Part shown: piece after piece, positions 35,650 through 48,575 of the stretch
How positions within the stretch are numbered: the first letter of the stretch is position 1
Layout: every line of letters starts with the position of its first letter
Assembly: GCA_965153355.1 (NCBI GenBank)
Contig: OZ231126.1
Coordinates: 65,162,001-65,226,000 of the forward strand
Direction of reading: 5' to 3'
Length of the DNA stretch: 64,000 nt
Origin: Flaccisagitta enflata
Lineage: Eukaryota > Chaetognatha > Sagittoidea > Aphragmophora
Made by a program: the position numbers and the translations under genes
Notes under the pieces: model-generated
The model's database searches: none
The model's input: only the letters and a program-made list of their open reading frames with translations
Told to the model about the DNA's origin: nothing

Positions 35650-35757
35650 TTTTTAGTCGCGTGCACGCGACTCTACAACCCGCTCTGTCCGTCTGTCTGT
35701 CTGTCGGTCGGTCACATTTTGCTTTTTTTCGCCGCCCCTGCCCACCCGCACGCGACT
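35650..35757 (-). mobile_element. Family H element, shortest complete copy
   Basis: Tail hairpin GTCGCGTGCACGCGAC (35656-35671), CTACAACCCGCTCTGTCC, a (GTCT/GGTC) core and TTTTGCTTTTTTTCGCC. The head side CCCTGCCCACCC is followed by GCACGCGAC (35748-35756). Only about 105 bp long yet both paired motifs are intact. It abuts the end of the 99-bp satellite. Confidence 0.85.
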
Positions 35758-35774
35758 AAGGTAGCTAAGGTATA

Positions 35775-36369
35775 CTATCTTGCTAAAAAGTATAACGACA
35801 AGATGGTTTTCAGTCTATCTATTCATCAATAAATACAATCATAATTTGTAAAATACAACTAGTATTTTGTGCAACCTCGCTGGGCGTTTACTGCGGTTTT
35901 TTTTTAGCCTCGGTGCGGTTCCATTGAGTGATTAAAGGTAAAGTGATGTAGTGTTCTTCAACACCCCAAGAACGATTTTCTTGAGACTGGACATGCACCC
36001 ATACTGTAGCTTCTTCATCTGACTCAATGACAATTTGTTCGGATTGAGGCCTGTACTATTTCTAAGCTTACTTGACACCAGCATGGCACCTGCTTAACAC
36101 CATGGTCTGAACAAAAAGGCGCATTTGTCTCTGACAATGTTGAACTTGAAACCATGGAATCCAAAAATGTTATTTTTTCGCCATCATCTACTTGAGGTAG
36201 CAATTTTGTTTTGCTTGGTATTTCTTAACGATTGAACGTAGAGCAATGCGGTTTGCGCCATTAGCTCGGAAATTCGATGCAGTTTCCAGACATCATTTTC
36301 TTATGTTAGCATCGTTTTTCAGGTAGCTATGCCCCATAATGCTTGTCGTTATACATATTAGCAAGACAG
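35775..36369. mobile_element. TA-flanked MITE, 595 bp, TIR CTATCTTGC
   Basis: The left CTATCTTGCTAAAAAGTATA, then ACGACAAG, is inverted at 36342-36369 (CTTGTCGTTATACATATTAG, then CAAGACAG). TA borders are at 35773-35774 and 36370-36371. The interior has no transposase-like frame. Confidence 0.8.
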
Positions 36370-36528
36370 TAACCGGCCTCGTTTTTATAAGAACACCATT
36401 TTTTGGCCAAAGCCTTTCAAAAAAGATAGCTACTAGTAAGATAACTACAATGTTCTTAATTTTGGAGCAATTTCAAGCCTTGACGTTCTTATAAACTAGG
36501 TTCTTATAAAAAAAAAGTGTATATGGGT

Positions 36529-36578
36529 ACTTGGATAGTACTCATTTCTCAAATTGATCACACGATGCTGAGGCAGGT
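36529..36578 (-). repeat. Isolated fragment of the 99-bp satellite
   Basis: TTGGATAGTACTCATTTCTC and GATGCTGAGGCAGGTCTTA match half a monomer of the array at 34895-35645, separated from it by the MITE and about 160 bp. Confidence 0.75.
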
Positions 36579-36789
36579 CTTACTTTATCCGGCGTTGTTT
36601 GTGACAAAGGAAAGTTTTTGAATCCTAATGTTTTATAAGAAAGCCTGAAAACTGATTTCTGTGTGTAAGTGAGGAAAAAAAATAAAATAGTCGCATGTTG
36701 GCAGGTAAACCTTTTTTCTCTTTCAATCCGCTGAGACATCGGCGCTCAATATATTCCTTCCCTTTCAAGGCAACAAGACATCGAGCACA

Positions 36790-36790
36790 G

Positions 36791-36877
<87 letters not shown>

Positions 36878-36885
36878 TAGAAGAC
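36790..36885. repeat. (GA)n microsatellite
   Basis: About 95 bp of GA with one GGAGAG break near 36860. Confidence 0.95.
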
Positions 36886-37794
36886 AGAAGAGAAGAAGAC
36901 TTTGAAATTGTGATGCTTTCTAAATGAGAACTCTCGAATTAGATTTTAGATAACCACTCAGAAATCTCGAATCTGGTTTCAATCTTTTTAGAGTAACCAA
37001 CTTTGAATTAATATAGCTTGTAAACGAATAAGAATCATGATTTCTGCTTGATTCCATCTTGTAGAGAATTAAAAATCCTTCAATTTTACCTTGAATTTCG
37101 TTCTATTTACTTGATTTCTTTATTGTACAAAATATATTCAACAAAAAGTGTCTTATTGTCAGGCGCAGTTATTTGCTTCCAAGAAAATGGGTGTTGAATT
37201 TCAATTTTATGTCATTTGAAAACGACCTAAGCTAGAAGTTTCTGCTTGGTCTAGATTTGTATGTGCAGTATTCAGTCAATCATGAAAAACTGAGCGTCCG
37301 GTTTTTATTTTGGCCACTGTTAGTCATTCTTATCACTTTTATATCAGAGCATTTTACGACATACGTATATGAAAAATGGAACAATGTCCCTCACTAAACC
37401 CAAACTGAAATAAATGGAAGAGGGCCTTGTGAACCCTCACTGACGCTGACACTGACGCTCATCACTTCTAGTTTTCCATAAAACATAATCTGAAAAAAAT
37501 TCCCCCTCAATCTAACCCAAAAGCAAACTGCTTACCAACAGTAGATAGGGCAATGATATTTACTTTTGTGACCAAAATTCAACAAATCACCCGATTATTT
37601 TTTTCTTATTGTTTGTTATTTTATTGTTTTATTGTTAAGAAACCATACCCTTAGAGGATAGGATCGAGGTCAAGCCTAATACGACCGCCGGACATTCCAA
37701 TCCAAGGTACTGCATCAATGCATCATGAACTGTCGTGAGTTCCACCTTTCTCCCCTTCTCACAACTCACAAGTCACAAATCACAATTCAAAAAT
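36886..37794. other. No gene recognised
   Basis: AT-rich unique sequence; no long frames, inverted ends or RNA-like features seen. Confidence 0.5.
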
Positions 37795-37868
37795 ATTTGT
37801 GACAGACGGACCGAGGGACCTGCCGACACGGCAAGGCCAAGGTGTAGAGTCACGTGTCCGCGACTTCA
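37795..37868 (+). mobile_element. Family H 3' end
   Basis: GACGGACCGAGGGACC, ACACGGCAAGG, GGTGTAGA and hairpin GTCACGTGTCCGCGAC (37849-37864) with one mismatched pair. No TAAAAA follows and no head is visible. Confidence 0.65.
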
Positions 37869-38064
37869 GAGAAAGAAAAAACTTAGTTCCGTTCTTTACC
37901 CCCGTTGCCTCTGAATAAGAAATTCCCTTTCCTACGAGAATAAAATCGCTACATTGACAACACTTTGTGTGTGAAAACATTGCTGATTATTCTACAACAG
38001 CAACAGTAACAGCATCACCGACAGCAATGGAATTAGGTGGGTGGAGTGGGATAAAGTGGCGCTT

Positions 38065-38268
38065 GGTGTTTATTTCCCATCAGGGTGGGATTTGATGGAC
38101 TGTGTGGAAGCTGCTACATCCTACGTTACCTCTACGTCTATGCGTGCGGCATGGGTCAAAAAAGTTGGTGTTTATTTCCCATCAGGGTGGGATTTGATGG
38201 ACTGTGTGGAAGCTGCTACATCCTACGTTACCTCTACGTCTATGCGTGCGGCATGGGTCAAAAAAGTC
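38065..38268. repeat. Two-copy 102-bp tandem duplication
   Basis: GGTGTTTATTTCCCATCAGG starts at 38065 and again at 38167, and the 102-bp units look identical except at the last base. The step is a multiple of three, so two frames remain open through both units. The sequence is not otherwise repeated in the window. Confidence 0.92.
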
Positions 38269-38645
38269 AAAGAGTAACTCATCATTCCTCATCAAGTTTA
38301 TATTTTAACTAGATCGTCTATGCATGTCGGAAGTCGTGTTAACCCCCGCCATGCTCCTCTTCTCCTTCCTCCTCCTCCCCATCACTCATCCCCATTTCTT
38401 CTCTCCAGAGACGTGCTTTAAGATGCTTTCTCTATGGCAAACACAATCCTCTTTTAACGAGATTTGGATCATGTATCAACCTTAATATAATAAGGAGAAG
38501 CCTTAAGAGACGTTGTAAAAAGATCTTTTTTTAAATCTTTTTTTTTTTCTCTTGCTTTTCAGGGAAGCGCAGCTCTTTACTAAAGACTTTAGTGCGAGTG
38601 GGCAGACGTAGTGATTAGTACAATATAATATATATAATATAATAT
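38269..38645. other. No gene recognised
   Basis: Mixed sequence with a TATAATATAATA stretch at 38626-38645. The neighbouring repeat begins right after it. Confidence 0.4.
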
Positions 38646-39285
38646 GTGATGGGTCCGGATTAAACACCAGTGAGAGCTCCAAAGGCTCTCATCCTTAAGT
38701 AAAGTAGGGTTGAGTAGTAGTGTTGTCCAACTTTCATATATTTCAGTGCCATGGTATAGAATGCCGGCTATCCCATATGGTTGATTCTCGATTCTTGCCT
38801 CTAATGGTATGGTTTTTTACAACATTGCCTTTGATATCTAGATTATCCTTGGATAGCTACATCATCATTTGGTTATTTGTTCACTATAAATAATGGGGAT
38901 GTGCTGACTACTTTGCATCTTTTTTGGGTTGACATGTAATGTTTGAGGGAATGGTCTCAATCAGTGGAAAGGATTTTGATTTTAGGTTGTGGGTTGCATG
39001 AACCTTTTACAATGGGAAGATCAGATGGATGTGTGGTCCAAAACAGCACAATCATCTGGTACTCTTTCTTGTCACTGGTACTTGTAGCAAACAGGTTAGA
39101 ATTATTGTTTTTTTCCTGGTTGGTTCCTGGTTGGATTGTTGTCTTGAATTATTTCATGATTATGTTGATATAGACTTAGTTATTTTGAATACTAAGGATA
39201 GTTGTGATGGGTCCGGATTAAACACCAGTGAGAGCTCCAAAGGCTCTCATCCTTAAGTAAAGTAGTGTTGTCCAACTTTCATAGA
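38646..39285. repeat. Direct repeats of about 80-90 bp, 558 bp apart
   Basis: GTGATGGGTCCGGATTAAAC starts at 38646 and 39204. Both continue through GAGAGCTCCAAAGGCTCTC (a hairpin) to TTGTCCAACTTTCATA. The first has an extra GGTTGAGTAG. The segment between codes for nothing recognisable. It could be a tandem duplication or the ends of a tiny LTR-like element. Confidence 0.8.
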
Positions 39286-39297
39286 GACAGTCATATG

Positions 39298-39298
<1 letters not shown>

Positions 39299-39378
<80 letters not shown>

Positions 39379-39416
39379 ACACATACACACACACAAACAC
39401 ACACACACACACATAT
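39299..39416. repeat. (CA)n microsatellite
   Basis: Perfect CA to about 39373, then CA with TA and AA interruptions to 39412. Confidence 0.95.
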
Positions 39417-39446
39417 CTTTTGCTTCGAGTCGCATTCTCACGACGA

Positions 39447-39603
39447 AACAAAAACAACCGGATACACAGCCACCAGTTGCGGACGGGTGGGCAGGGGCGG
39501 AAATGCGCGTTTTCCCACTTTTCAACTCGAGCGTGACGGACCGACGGACGGACGGACCGACGGACAAAGCCTCTTATAGAGTTGCGTGTCCGCATCTAAA
39601 AAG
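39447..39603 (+). mobile_element. Family H element, GTT class
   Basis: Head AACAACCGGATACACAGC and GTTGCGGAC (39476-39484), GGGTGGGCAGGGGC, CGCGTTTTCCCACTTTTCAA and a (GGAC) core. The tail hairpin GTTGCGTGTCCGCATC is at 39581-39596, then TAAAAAG. Closely related to 15250-15405 in inverse. The last tail bases (ATC) break two pairs. Confidence 0.85.
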
Positions 39604-39779
39604 AATTGACGTTTGCCTGTTTTCGGGTCCATCCGTTCATCTGTTAACGACGACCCCACACGAACCCAAAGAAACCAAAGCGGCCATCAATAGGCATCAA
39701 TTCGGCCTTGGCCCTGGAAGAGTCTAAGAAGTGACCTCCTGTGTCGCGTCTGAGAAACACAGTTTGTTTGCGTCACCGA

Positions 39780-40140
39780 ATTGCTTTTCTTTTGTTTTTG
39801 CTTGATTCTTTTTTTCTTTTGGGCTTCTTTTTTATTCTTCCTATTCTTCTTCTTTTTCTTCTTCTTCTTCTTCTTCTTCTTTCTCCTATTCCTCTTTTTC
39901 TTTTTCTTTTTTTTCTTCTCCTTCTTCTTCTTCTTCTTCTTCTTCTTCTTCTTCTTCTTCTTCTTCTTCTTCTTCTTCTTCTTCTTCTTCTTCTTCTTCA
40001 TCTTCTTCTTCTTCTTCTGCTTCTTCATCTTCTTCTTCTTCTTCTTCTTCTTCTTCTTCTTCTTCTTCTTCTTCTTCTTCTTCTTCTTCTCCTTCTTCTT
40101 CTTCTTCTTCTTCTTCTTCTTCTTCTTCTTCATCTTCAAC
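39780..40140. repeat. (TTC)n tract, about 360 bp
   Basis: Imperfect TTC/TTTTC from 39780, nearly pure TTC from about 39918 to 40134 with CTC, ATC and TGC variants. Poly-Lys, poly-Phe and poly-Leu frames are artefacts. Confidence 0.95.
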
Positions 40141-40151
40141 GCCTTTATTTT

Positions 40152-40235
40152 CATTTTTAGATGCGTCCTCGCATCTCTATAATTGGCTGTGTCCCTTGGT
40201 TGGTTGGTCGGTCGGTCGGGTAACGCATTCATAAA
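40152..40235 (-). mobile_element. Family H 3' end, GAT class
   Basis: TTTTTAGATGCGTCCTCGCA: hairpin GATGCGTCCTCGCATC at 40160-40175, then TCTATAATTGGCTGTGTCCC and a (GGTC)n core. It shares the GAT/ATC stem with 30250-30467. No matching head was found downstream. Confidence 0.7.
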
Positions 40236-40299
40236 AAGCATCATAATCTTGCATTATTTCAACAGAAAATTCGTACCAACTCAGTAAAAGTAGCATACA

Positions 40300-40560
40300 T
40301 CGAATAATTCATTCATTCATTCATTTATTCATTCATTCATTCATAAAAAAATTCATTCATAAAAAACATTCATTCAAAGAGGGCGCATCGTTGGCCTACT
40401 TGGCCTTGTTTCCTCTTTCTTTTCATTTTTCTTCCTTTATTTATACGGTTTCGCGGTTTATGCTCTGTGCATATTGGTAGGAATGGTTTGTCCATTCGTC
40501 CATCCCTTAATGCGTCCATCCGTTCTCCATCCGTCCCACCATCCGTCCGTCCCTCCGTTC
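40300..40560. repeat. (ATTC)n and degenerate (TCCG)n
   Basis: ATTC repeats with ATAAAAAA interruptions at 40307-40375. A CCATCCGTCC-type stretch lies at 40495-40560 and may be a decayed H core. Confidence 0.8.
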
Positions 40561-40615
40561 CTCTGTCTCATCGTCCATCCCTCGAAACCTTAATTGGCAC
40601 GCGGCTATTGTAAAA

Positions 40616-41187
<572 letters not shown>

Positions 41188-41189
41188 AT

Positions 41190-41193
41190 ATGG

Positions 41194-41231
<38 letters not shown>

Positions 41232-41300
41232 GACAGAGACAGAGACAGAGACAGAGAAAGAGAGACAGAGAGACAGACAGACAGAGGCCGAGAGGTAAAG
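41190..41300. repeat. (GA)n, (GACAGA)n tract
   Basis: GA at 41192-41218, then GACAGACAGA and four GACAGA hexamers to about 41286. Confidence 0.92.
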
Positions 41301-41994
41301 AGACAGATATTTGGAGGGGGTTTACCTTCTTCCTGGAATCGAGCGTCTGTGACTGGAGCAAGCTACGATTGGCATTTTCATGCTTTTGCTTTTGCTTGGG
41401 ACTTTTCACGACGTTCCACTTTTCAAGTGGAATTGTCGCGGTGTTTCAGACTAGGGTTATGCTTGAGTGGAAGTGAGTTTGAGCAAGGGGGATAGCATGA
41501 TAACCGTCTGCAAATACCTAAAAGGTACGGACAAATGAACATAAATTACATAATATCTCTAAAGACTGCTAGTGTTACCAACTGATGGACAGACTGGCGG
41601 ACTGACATAGTGGGCGAGTACAAATATCGCTGGACTGAATTATCCAATACATTATATGGAATCATTTATTTTCCTCTTCTTTTTTTTACTTCCTTTTTAC
41701 ACTGCCCCTGCCCATCTGCAAAGGACAACTTATTGTATCTGGTTTTGTTTCTATATAATGACACATATTTATCGCTCTGCTGACCTGAGCTTGGATACAA
41801 CGTCAACACTCGATAAAACATTTGTTGCCTTTTTCCTTCAATACTTTGTAGTCGTTTTCCCATTATTGCTTTTTTTCCTGGTGCACTAAGTTTGTGACGC
41901 GACGACAGATATTTTTACTGACAGTTTCACAGAATAAACCAATAAACAGGGCGGTTACAAGCGAAAGTTTTTTCCGAGTTTAGATTTGCTGTTA
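41301..41994. other. No gene recognised
   Basis: Unique-looking sequence. ACCAACTGATGGACAGACTG near 41577 may be a trace of an H core. Confidence 0.4.
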
Positions 41995-42405
41995 CTACTC
42001 GACTTATAAAAAAAGCCGCACTTTTAAATGGCAGATTGTCATACTGAATTTCAAAATAACTAATTAAAATCTTAGACCGTTAGAAAGCTCTTGAAAAGAT
42101 CTTTGATTTGGCTCCAATCTGGAAATTCTTGCTTTATTCGTCTAGAAATGGCATAAGAATGATTGAAAATATTGCCATTTTCAGTTTGCAATACCATTGA
42201 AAAATCAGCATTTTTACAAATCAGAAGATAACTTTGACAAGCTCTAGCTCCTAAACCGTTTAAGATACAGTTTTGGGATTGGTCTAAAATGAAAGAAAAT
42301 TTGAAAATCTTTTAAATCGTTTTAACAAAAAAATGTTCAAATCATTTGTTTTTCTTATCCTTCTACTCAAAATAGGGTGCGGCTTTTTTTTTTTGAGTCG
42401 AGTAG
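41995..42405. mobile_element. TA-flanked MITE, 411 bp, GACGCAC family copy C
   Basis: CTACTCGACTTATAAAAAAA with GCCGCAC at the left; GTGCGGC, T run and GAGTCGAGTAG at the right. TA borders at 41993-41994 and 42406-42407. Body shared with copies at 14674 and 28527. This is the best preserved member; its outer TIR bases differ from those of copy A in both arms. Confidence 0.85.
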
Positions 42406-42563
42406 TACAACTTTCTCGTCTCAAACCTTTGAAAATAACACAGCGTCACAAAAAAAAAAACAAAAAAAAACAACAACAACAACAGACAAAAAGAAACATA
42501 ACAAAAACTGAAAGGAATGCATTGATTGTTACTAATCGTTGGAATAATAGATTTTACTCAAAT

Positions 42564-42565
<2 letters not shown>

Positions 42566-42625
<60 letters not shown>

Positions 42626-42628
42626 TCA
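42566..42628. repeat. (CT)n microsatellite
   Basis: About 60 bp of CT with two CA breaks at the right end. Confidence 0.95.
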
Positions 42629-43233
42629 CGTCTTTTCCCAGTTCCCAGTAGTGACGATATTTTCCCCAAAGGCAATGTTGAGAAGTCATAAATCGCCAGG
42701 AAGCGGAATTTAATCACTTGAGTTTTCACTTGAAGAAAAAAAAAGTCAAACGAGATAACTTTTTATTCTAATTGCTCAAACAAGAATAGTGTAAGTCACA
42801 GAGGCCGCGACAGCATGCGTCTTACACCAACCAAAATGGCAGCGCTATGGACTGGCATCAGAGAGAAGACACCGGGGCGCTATTGCAAATGTGTATATGC
42901 GACATGGAAGGCTTCTTTCACCAGGTACCCGATATAGTCATTTTAAAACTATATTCATTCTTTCGCACTAGATGAGGGGACGATATCCAACTCCCTCTTT
43001 AAATCTTAACCACTAAAATCGCACCACACATCAAGATAAATTCTGCTTTGAATGTGTAAAAGTGAAAGTGGTTAAATAATGTTTATCAAGAGGACAGAAA
43101 GATATTTTAGGGTAAGCATTGATCTAGATCTAAAAAAAAAATCCCAACTGAACTGCTGTATGCAAATCTGATTTTTCAAAAAGTTTCATTACTCGTAACT
43201 CGTATCTGCAGAAACCGAAAGAAAAAACGATGA
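42629..43233. other. No gene recognised
   Basis: Unique sequence without a long frame or visible element ends. Confidence 0.4.
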
Positions 43234-43695
<462 letters not shown>

Positions 43696-43928
43696 TAAAA
43701 ATGTGGAAACAGGTTTCAAAAAACGAATGTCGCGTGAACAAACTTACATAAAAATTCTTTTTAAAACAGAACACACAACTATGAATGCATCTAGAGAGCC
43801 CTCCAGTCATTCGATGTCATGCGTTATGAGCGTCATGAGCGTCATGAGCGTGGCTGCCCGAAGGTCGCGCAGTCGTGACATCGACCAGAAACCGACATCA
43901 ACGTTGCCCTAACGAGTTCAAAACCAAG

Positions 43929-44700
<772 letters not shown>

Positions 44701-45276
44701 GATAAAAGAACAAAGTGAGGAAAGAACATAGAAGGGGGAGAAAGAGAAAGAACTGCTTAGGTTAGCAGCGCGAGATCAACCAGATGGGGAATATTGATCG
44801 TAGTAAGATAGACAACTTTTGAAATAACTAGAGCTTTTAAAAAAATCGAACTAGGTGGTATAAGGTGGTATGGTGGCATAAGGAAAATTACCACATAGTC
44901 CGTGAGGAAAAATTTCTTGAATCAAGTGGAAAAAAAGATGAACTTGGTAGAAGTGACGCGTCCATGATTATGATTCGTGATCAAAACTGAAAAAGAAAAA
45001 TTTTCTTAGTAGATCATAAGCCATGAATGAGGTTGCGACCATGTTAAAGAAAGCAACGGCAAAAAAACAAAAAACAAAAAACAAAAAGCACAAACAGAAA
45101 TAATAGGAGAAAAAAAGTGGGAATGTGGAAAAGGTTTTCGTTGTTTTGACGTTTGTTTTTTTGTCGCGCTCCGGGTTCGCGACGCCACTTTTGACACAAA
45201 CCGGTCACACGTGTTCCGCTAGCGTGTGAGTTGATTTGAGTGCGTGCGCGCGCATGCAGGGTTTGCTTCTTACTTA
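44701..45276. other. No gene recognised
   Basis: AG-rich at first, then unique sequence. Short GGTGGTATAA duplications occur near 44853. Confidence 0.4.
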
Positions 45277-46157
45277 TAGGACTTCCCAGATAGGATGCAG
45301 TATCATAAAAGTCTAAAATCTCTTTTTAAAACTTACCATCGACATCCTCTTTGACCAAAATGACTGTTGTTTTATGATTTTTTCGAAAAATGTGCAACGG
45401 GAGCCCTCATATAGATTGCTGGCTAAGGAACCGAAAAATGCGAAAATCGCAATAAACGCCAAAAATAGATGGGGGTGAAAAAATTGTTTTTGGTCATAGA
45501 AAAATTTGCTTTTGTGAAAAGTTTACTTTTTATATCTACTTTGAGAAAAAAAAAAGTCTGGGCCATATTTCCCATTTCCCTCTACCAAGGAGCACTTTTA
45601 GTTTCCCCCCTTTTTGGGGGTGCAAAGCACTACCAAGAACAATGCAAAATTTGAGATTGTTTTCTTTGCTATTCCTTGACAAATTGGTAAAAATCCTTGG
45701 GGCTGGTCTTTTTTGAAAGATATTAAGTAGTAGAACATAAAATAAGGAGAAGTAGCTGATAGGGGTCCCTGTGGGGCCCTCCGGGGGTCCTCAAAGGGCC
45801 CCCAAATGACCAAAATAGCTGAAAATGACTAAAAAATGAGGGGTTTTGGAGTTGTTTCTTCTCAAATGTTATTGGGGAGGACAATTTTATGTTAAGATAC
45901 TGTCACCTGGTTTTTGAGCATCAAAAAAAAAAAGGTCAGGGGTCCCTCAAGGGCCCATTCAAGGGGCCCCTAGATGCTCCTAAAGGCTTAAAACGGGCAA
46001 AAATGACCAAAATTTAAGCATTTTTATCAATTTTTTTGCCATCTTTGACAATGAAGGGCCTAGTTATCTGTTTAGCTTCCCTCATCAGTGCAGCAGAACT
46101 GGATAAGAAGGCTGAGGACCCCTGATGGGCCCATCCAGAGGACCTAAAGGACTCATA

Positions 46158-46923
46158 CAGGGGCTTCAATCTCATTTGACACGAAAAGAACCTATATTAT
46201 GCAAAAATGAATAAACTTCTTGGTTTGATTTTTTTTCTCATAGAAGCACTACATATGACGTTTTTTGTGTCCAAATTTCATGGTACTGGGTCAAATAGTT
46301 TGAGAGATATCCCATTTTAAAGTGAAAGATGTCATGATGAGATGGGTGGATTTTTTTGACCTAGAGGTTTTGACCTTTCATCTTTAGACTGCTCTCATTT
46401 CTGAACGCTTTAAGCTACAGATGTGAGATTGGTCTTGAATGGCAGATAATTTCATCTAGTTTTTGTATATGAGAAAAGAGTCCCTTGAAATCTTATCATA
46501 TTCATTATTTTTCTTATTTTTTGAAAAAAAAAAAAAATCTTGGTTACAGTTTTTGTAAGAATTTTGCCAAATTTTTAAAGTGTTTGCCTATAATCTAAAG
46601 TTATATGATAAAACCTGACAACTTCTAACTTTGGGGAGTTACAATCTATCACTCAGCTGAAATCAAGCATCTCTAGCTCAAAGCACTTTTAATTTTTTAT
46701 GTCTTCTAAGTCAAAAGTAGCAAGAAAACAGCATTTTTTGTTGAATTCACTGCATAACTTCAAATTTTGATTTCTTCCAAACTACAAGACCCAGTCCCAT
46801 GAAATTTTGATACAAAAAACGTCATACATAGTGCTTTCATAGGAAAAAAAAATCACATTGAATGATAAAATAGTTTTTGCACAATATAGGTTCTTTTCGT
46901 GTCAAATGAGATTGAAGACCCTG
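46158..46923. mobile_element. Palindromic MITE nested in the giant foldback, 766 bp
   Basis: CAGGGGCTTCAATCTCATTT at the left and AAATGAGATTGAAGACCCTG at the right, with TA on both borders (46156-46157, 46924-46925). Complementarity continues inward (TTGACACGAAAAGAACCTAT; CATATGACGTTTTTTGTGTC). The right arm of the host lacks this insertion at the matching place (near 49513), which confirms the borders. Confidence 0.85.
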
Positions 46924-47034
46924 TAATAGCCAAAAATGACCAAATCTTGACATTTTTACACTATTTTTCTTTGATACATTGTTGGACTGCACCTTTTAAG
47001 GTGGCCTAAAGGGTTTGATGTCTGGGGACACAGA

Positions 47035-47400
47035 TTCATTGTTACGTCTGTCCGTATGTACGTCCCCCCCCCCCCGAGGCCCCTCTCAGCCGACTCAGGC
47101 CTAAAATCAGTCCTCTGAGGCACAAAATTAGCTCCCCCCCCGGCCCCTCTCAGGCCTCAAATTAGCCCTCTCAAGCCCAAAATCAGCCCACTCGGCCAAA
47201 AATCAGTTGTTTGAGGTCTAAAATTAGCTCTTCAACTCCCTTAATCAGCCTTGTCAGGACAGACGTACGTAATGGTTCACCCCTGTGTCCTACAGGACAT
47301 CGGCCCTTTGGGGCCGCTGCCCTGCTCTCACACCACTTCTTCAGCTATCACTCCAAGCAGGGCATCGGGTACCGCTGACCATGTGCAATCCTTGGATGAC
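47035..47400 (+). mobile_element. Family F element, subfamily B, nested
   Basis: Subrepeats CTCAGGCCTAAAATCAG-like at 47085-47255. The right arm CCCCTGTGTCCTACAGGACA, TCGGCCCTTTGGGGCCGC leads to an outer tail with AGCAGGGCATCGGGTACCGC and CCATGTGCAATCCTTGGATG. CGTACGTCCCC at the left and GACGTACG at 47262 give short inverted edges. The left outer end is missing. Confidence 0.72.
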
Positions 47401-47464
47401 TTGTTACTGTTTATTGGATGGATGATTGATTGATTAATTGAATGATTGATTGTTAGATTGATTC

Positions 47465-47890
47465 ATATGTCTGTGGGGCCCTCCTGGGTTCCTCAAAGGG
47501 CCCCCAAATAACCTAAACAGCTGAAAATAGCCCAAAAAATGGGAGTTTTGGAGTTGTTTCTTCTCAAACGTTGTTGGGGAGGGAAATTCCATGTATAGAT
47601 ACTGTCATCTGGTGTGAAACATCAAAAGAAAAGGTCAGGGGCCCCTCAGGGACCCATTCAAGGGGCCCCTAGATGCTCCAAAAGGCTTAAAACGAGAAAA
47701 AATAGCCAAAATATAAGCAGTTTTGACGATGAAGGACGTAGATATCTGTTTAGCTTCCCTCATCAGTGCAGCAGAACTAGATAAGAATAAAAGTGAAAGC
47801 TGAAGACCCCTGTTGAACCCATACAAACGCCGTGTGAAACCCGTGATAGCCAAAAGTGACCAAATCTTGACATTTTTAATGTAATTCATC
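47465..47890 (+). repeat. Third, partial arm of the giant foldback
   Basis: GGGGCCCTCCTGGGTTCCTC through GTGACCAAATCTTGACATTT follows the left arm (45770-46960) in the same orientation but more diverged and shorter. It points to internal duplication or insertion of a second, older copy. Confidence 0.7.
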
Positions 47891-48164
47891 TTTCATAGAT
47901 TGTTTGCTTACTGTTTGTTGGATAATTGATTGATTATCTCCTATATCTTATAACTAACTGTATCTAAATTTTTTTTCCGTTTGGGTATAAAGAGGAATAT
48001 TTTCCCACTTGTCATACACGATATGATAGATATGAAAATTAATTGATTTATAAGCTGCTGCAGCTCTTGCTGTAAAGATCAAGACTTGCTACTTTACATT
48101 GTACAATTTGATGTACAATAGAAGAACACAGAAAGACTTATGTTCATTCATCTGTCTGTCCGTC

Positions 48165-48575
48165 TATCCCTTTGGCTTTGTGCATCCCTCCCTCTTTTTA
48201 GCCTTTAGCCTTCAGCCTCTGCTGATCAACTCTTTCAGGCACCAAATTAGCGTTTTGAGCCATGAAATCAACTGTTTTGGGCGACAAATTAGCCTCGTCT
48301 GACCTCAATTAAATCCTTTCAGGCATTAAATCAGTTTTACCAGGGCTCTTTCAGGCCTCAAATCAGCCTTCTTTTTGATGAAATCAACTGTCTTGGACCT
48401 CAAGTTTTGTCTTTTCAGCCCCAATCAGCCCTCCCAAGCTTTTTGAAGCCTTTTATCACCCCCTGTGTACTAACCCCTTCGGACCTGTGCCCTGCTCCCA
48501 CTCATTCCCAAATACAATCATACAAAGAAGGGCAGTGGGTATTGCTGAACACATATCACTACTGCTTTGTTTTAG
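48165..48575 (+). mobile_element. Family F fragment
   Basis: Degenerate subrepeats (TTTCAGGCACCAAATTAGC-like) at 48220-48440, CCCCTGTGTACTAACCCCTT as a decayed arm, and GTGCCCTGCTCCCACTC with AAGGGCAGTGGGTATTGCTG as the outer tail. Confidence 0.6.
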
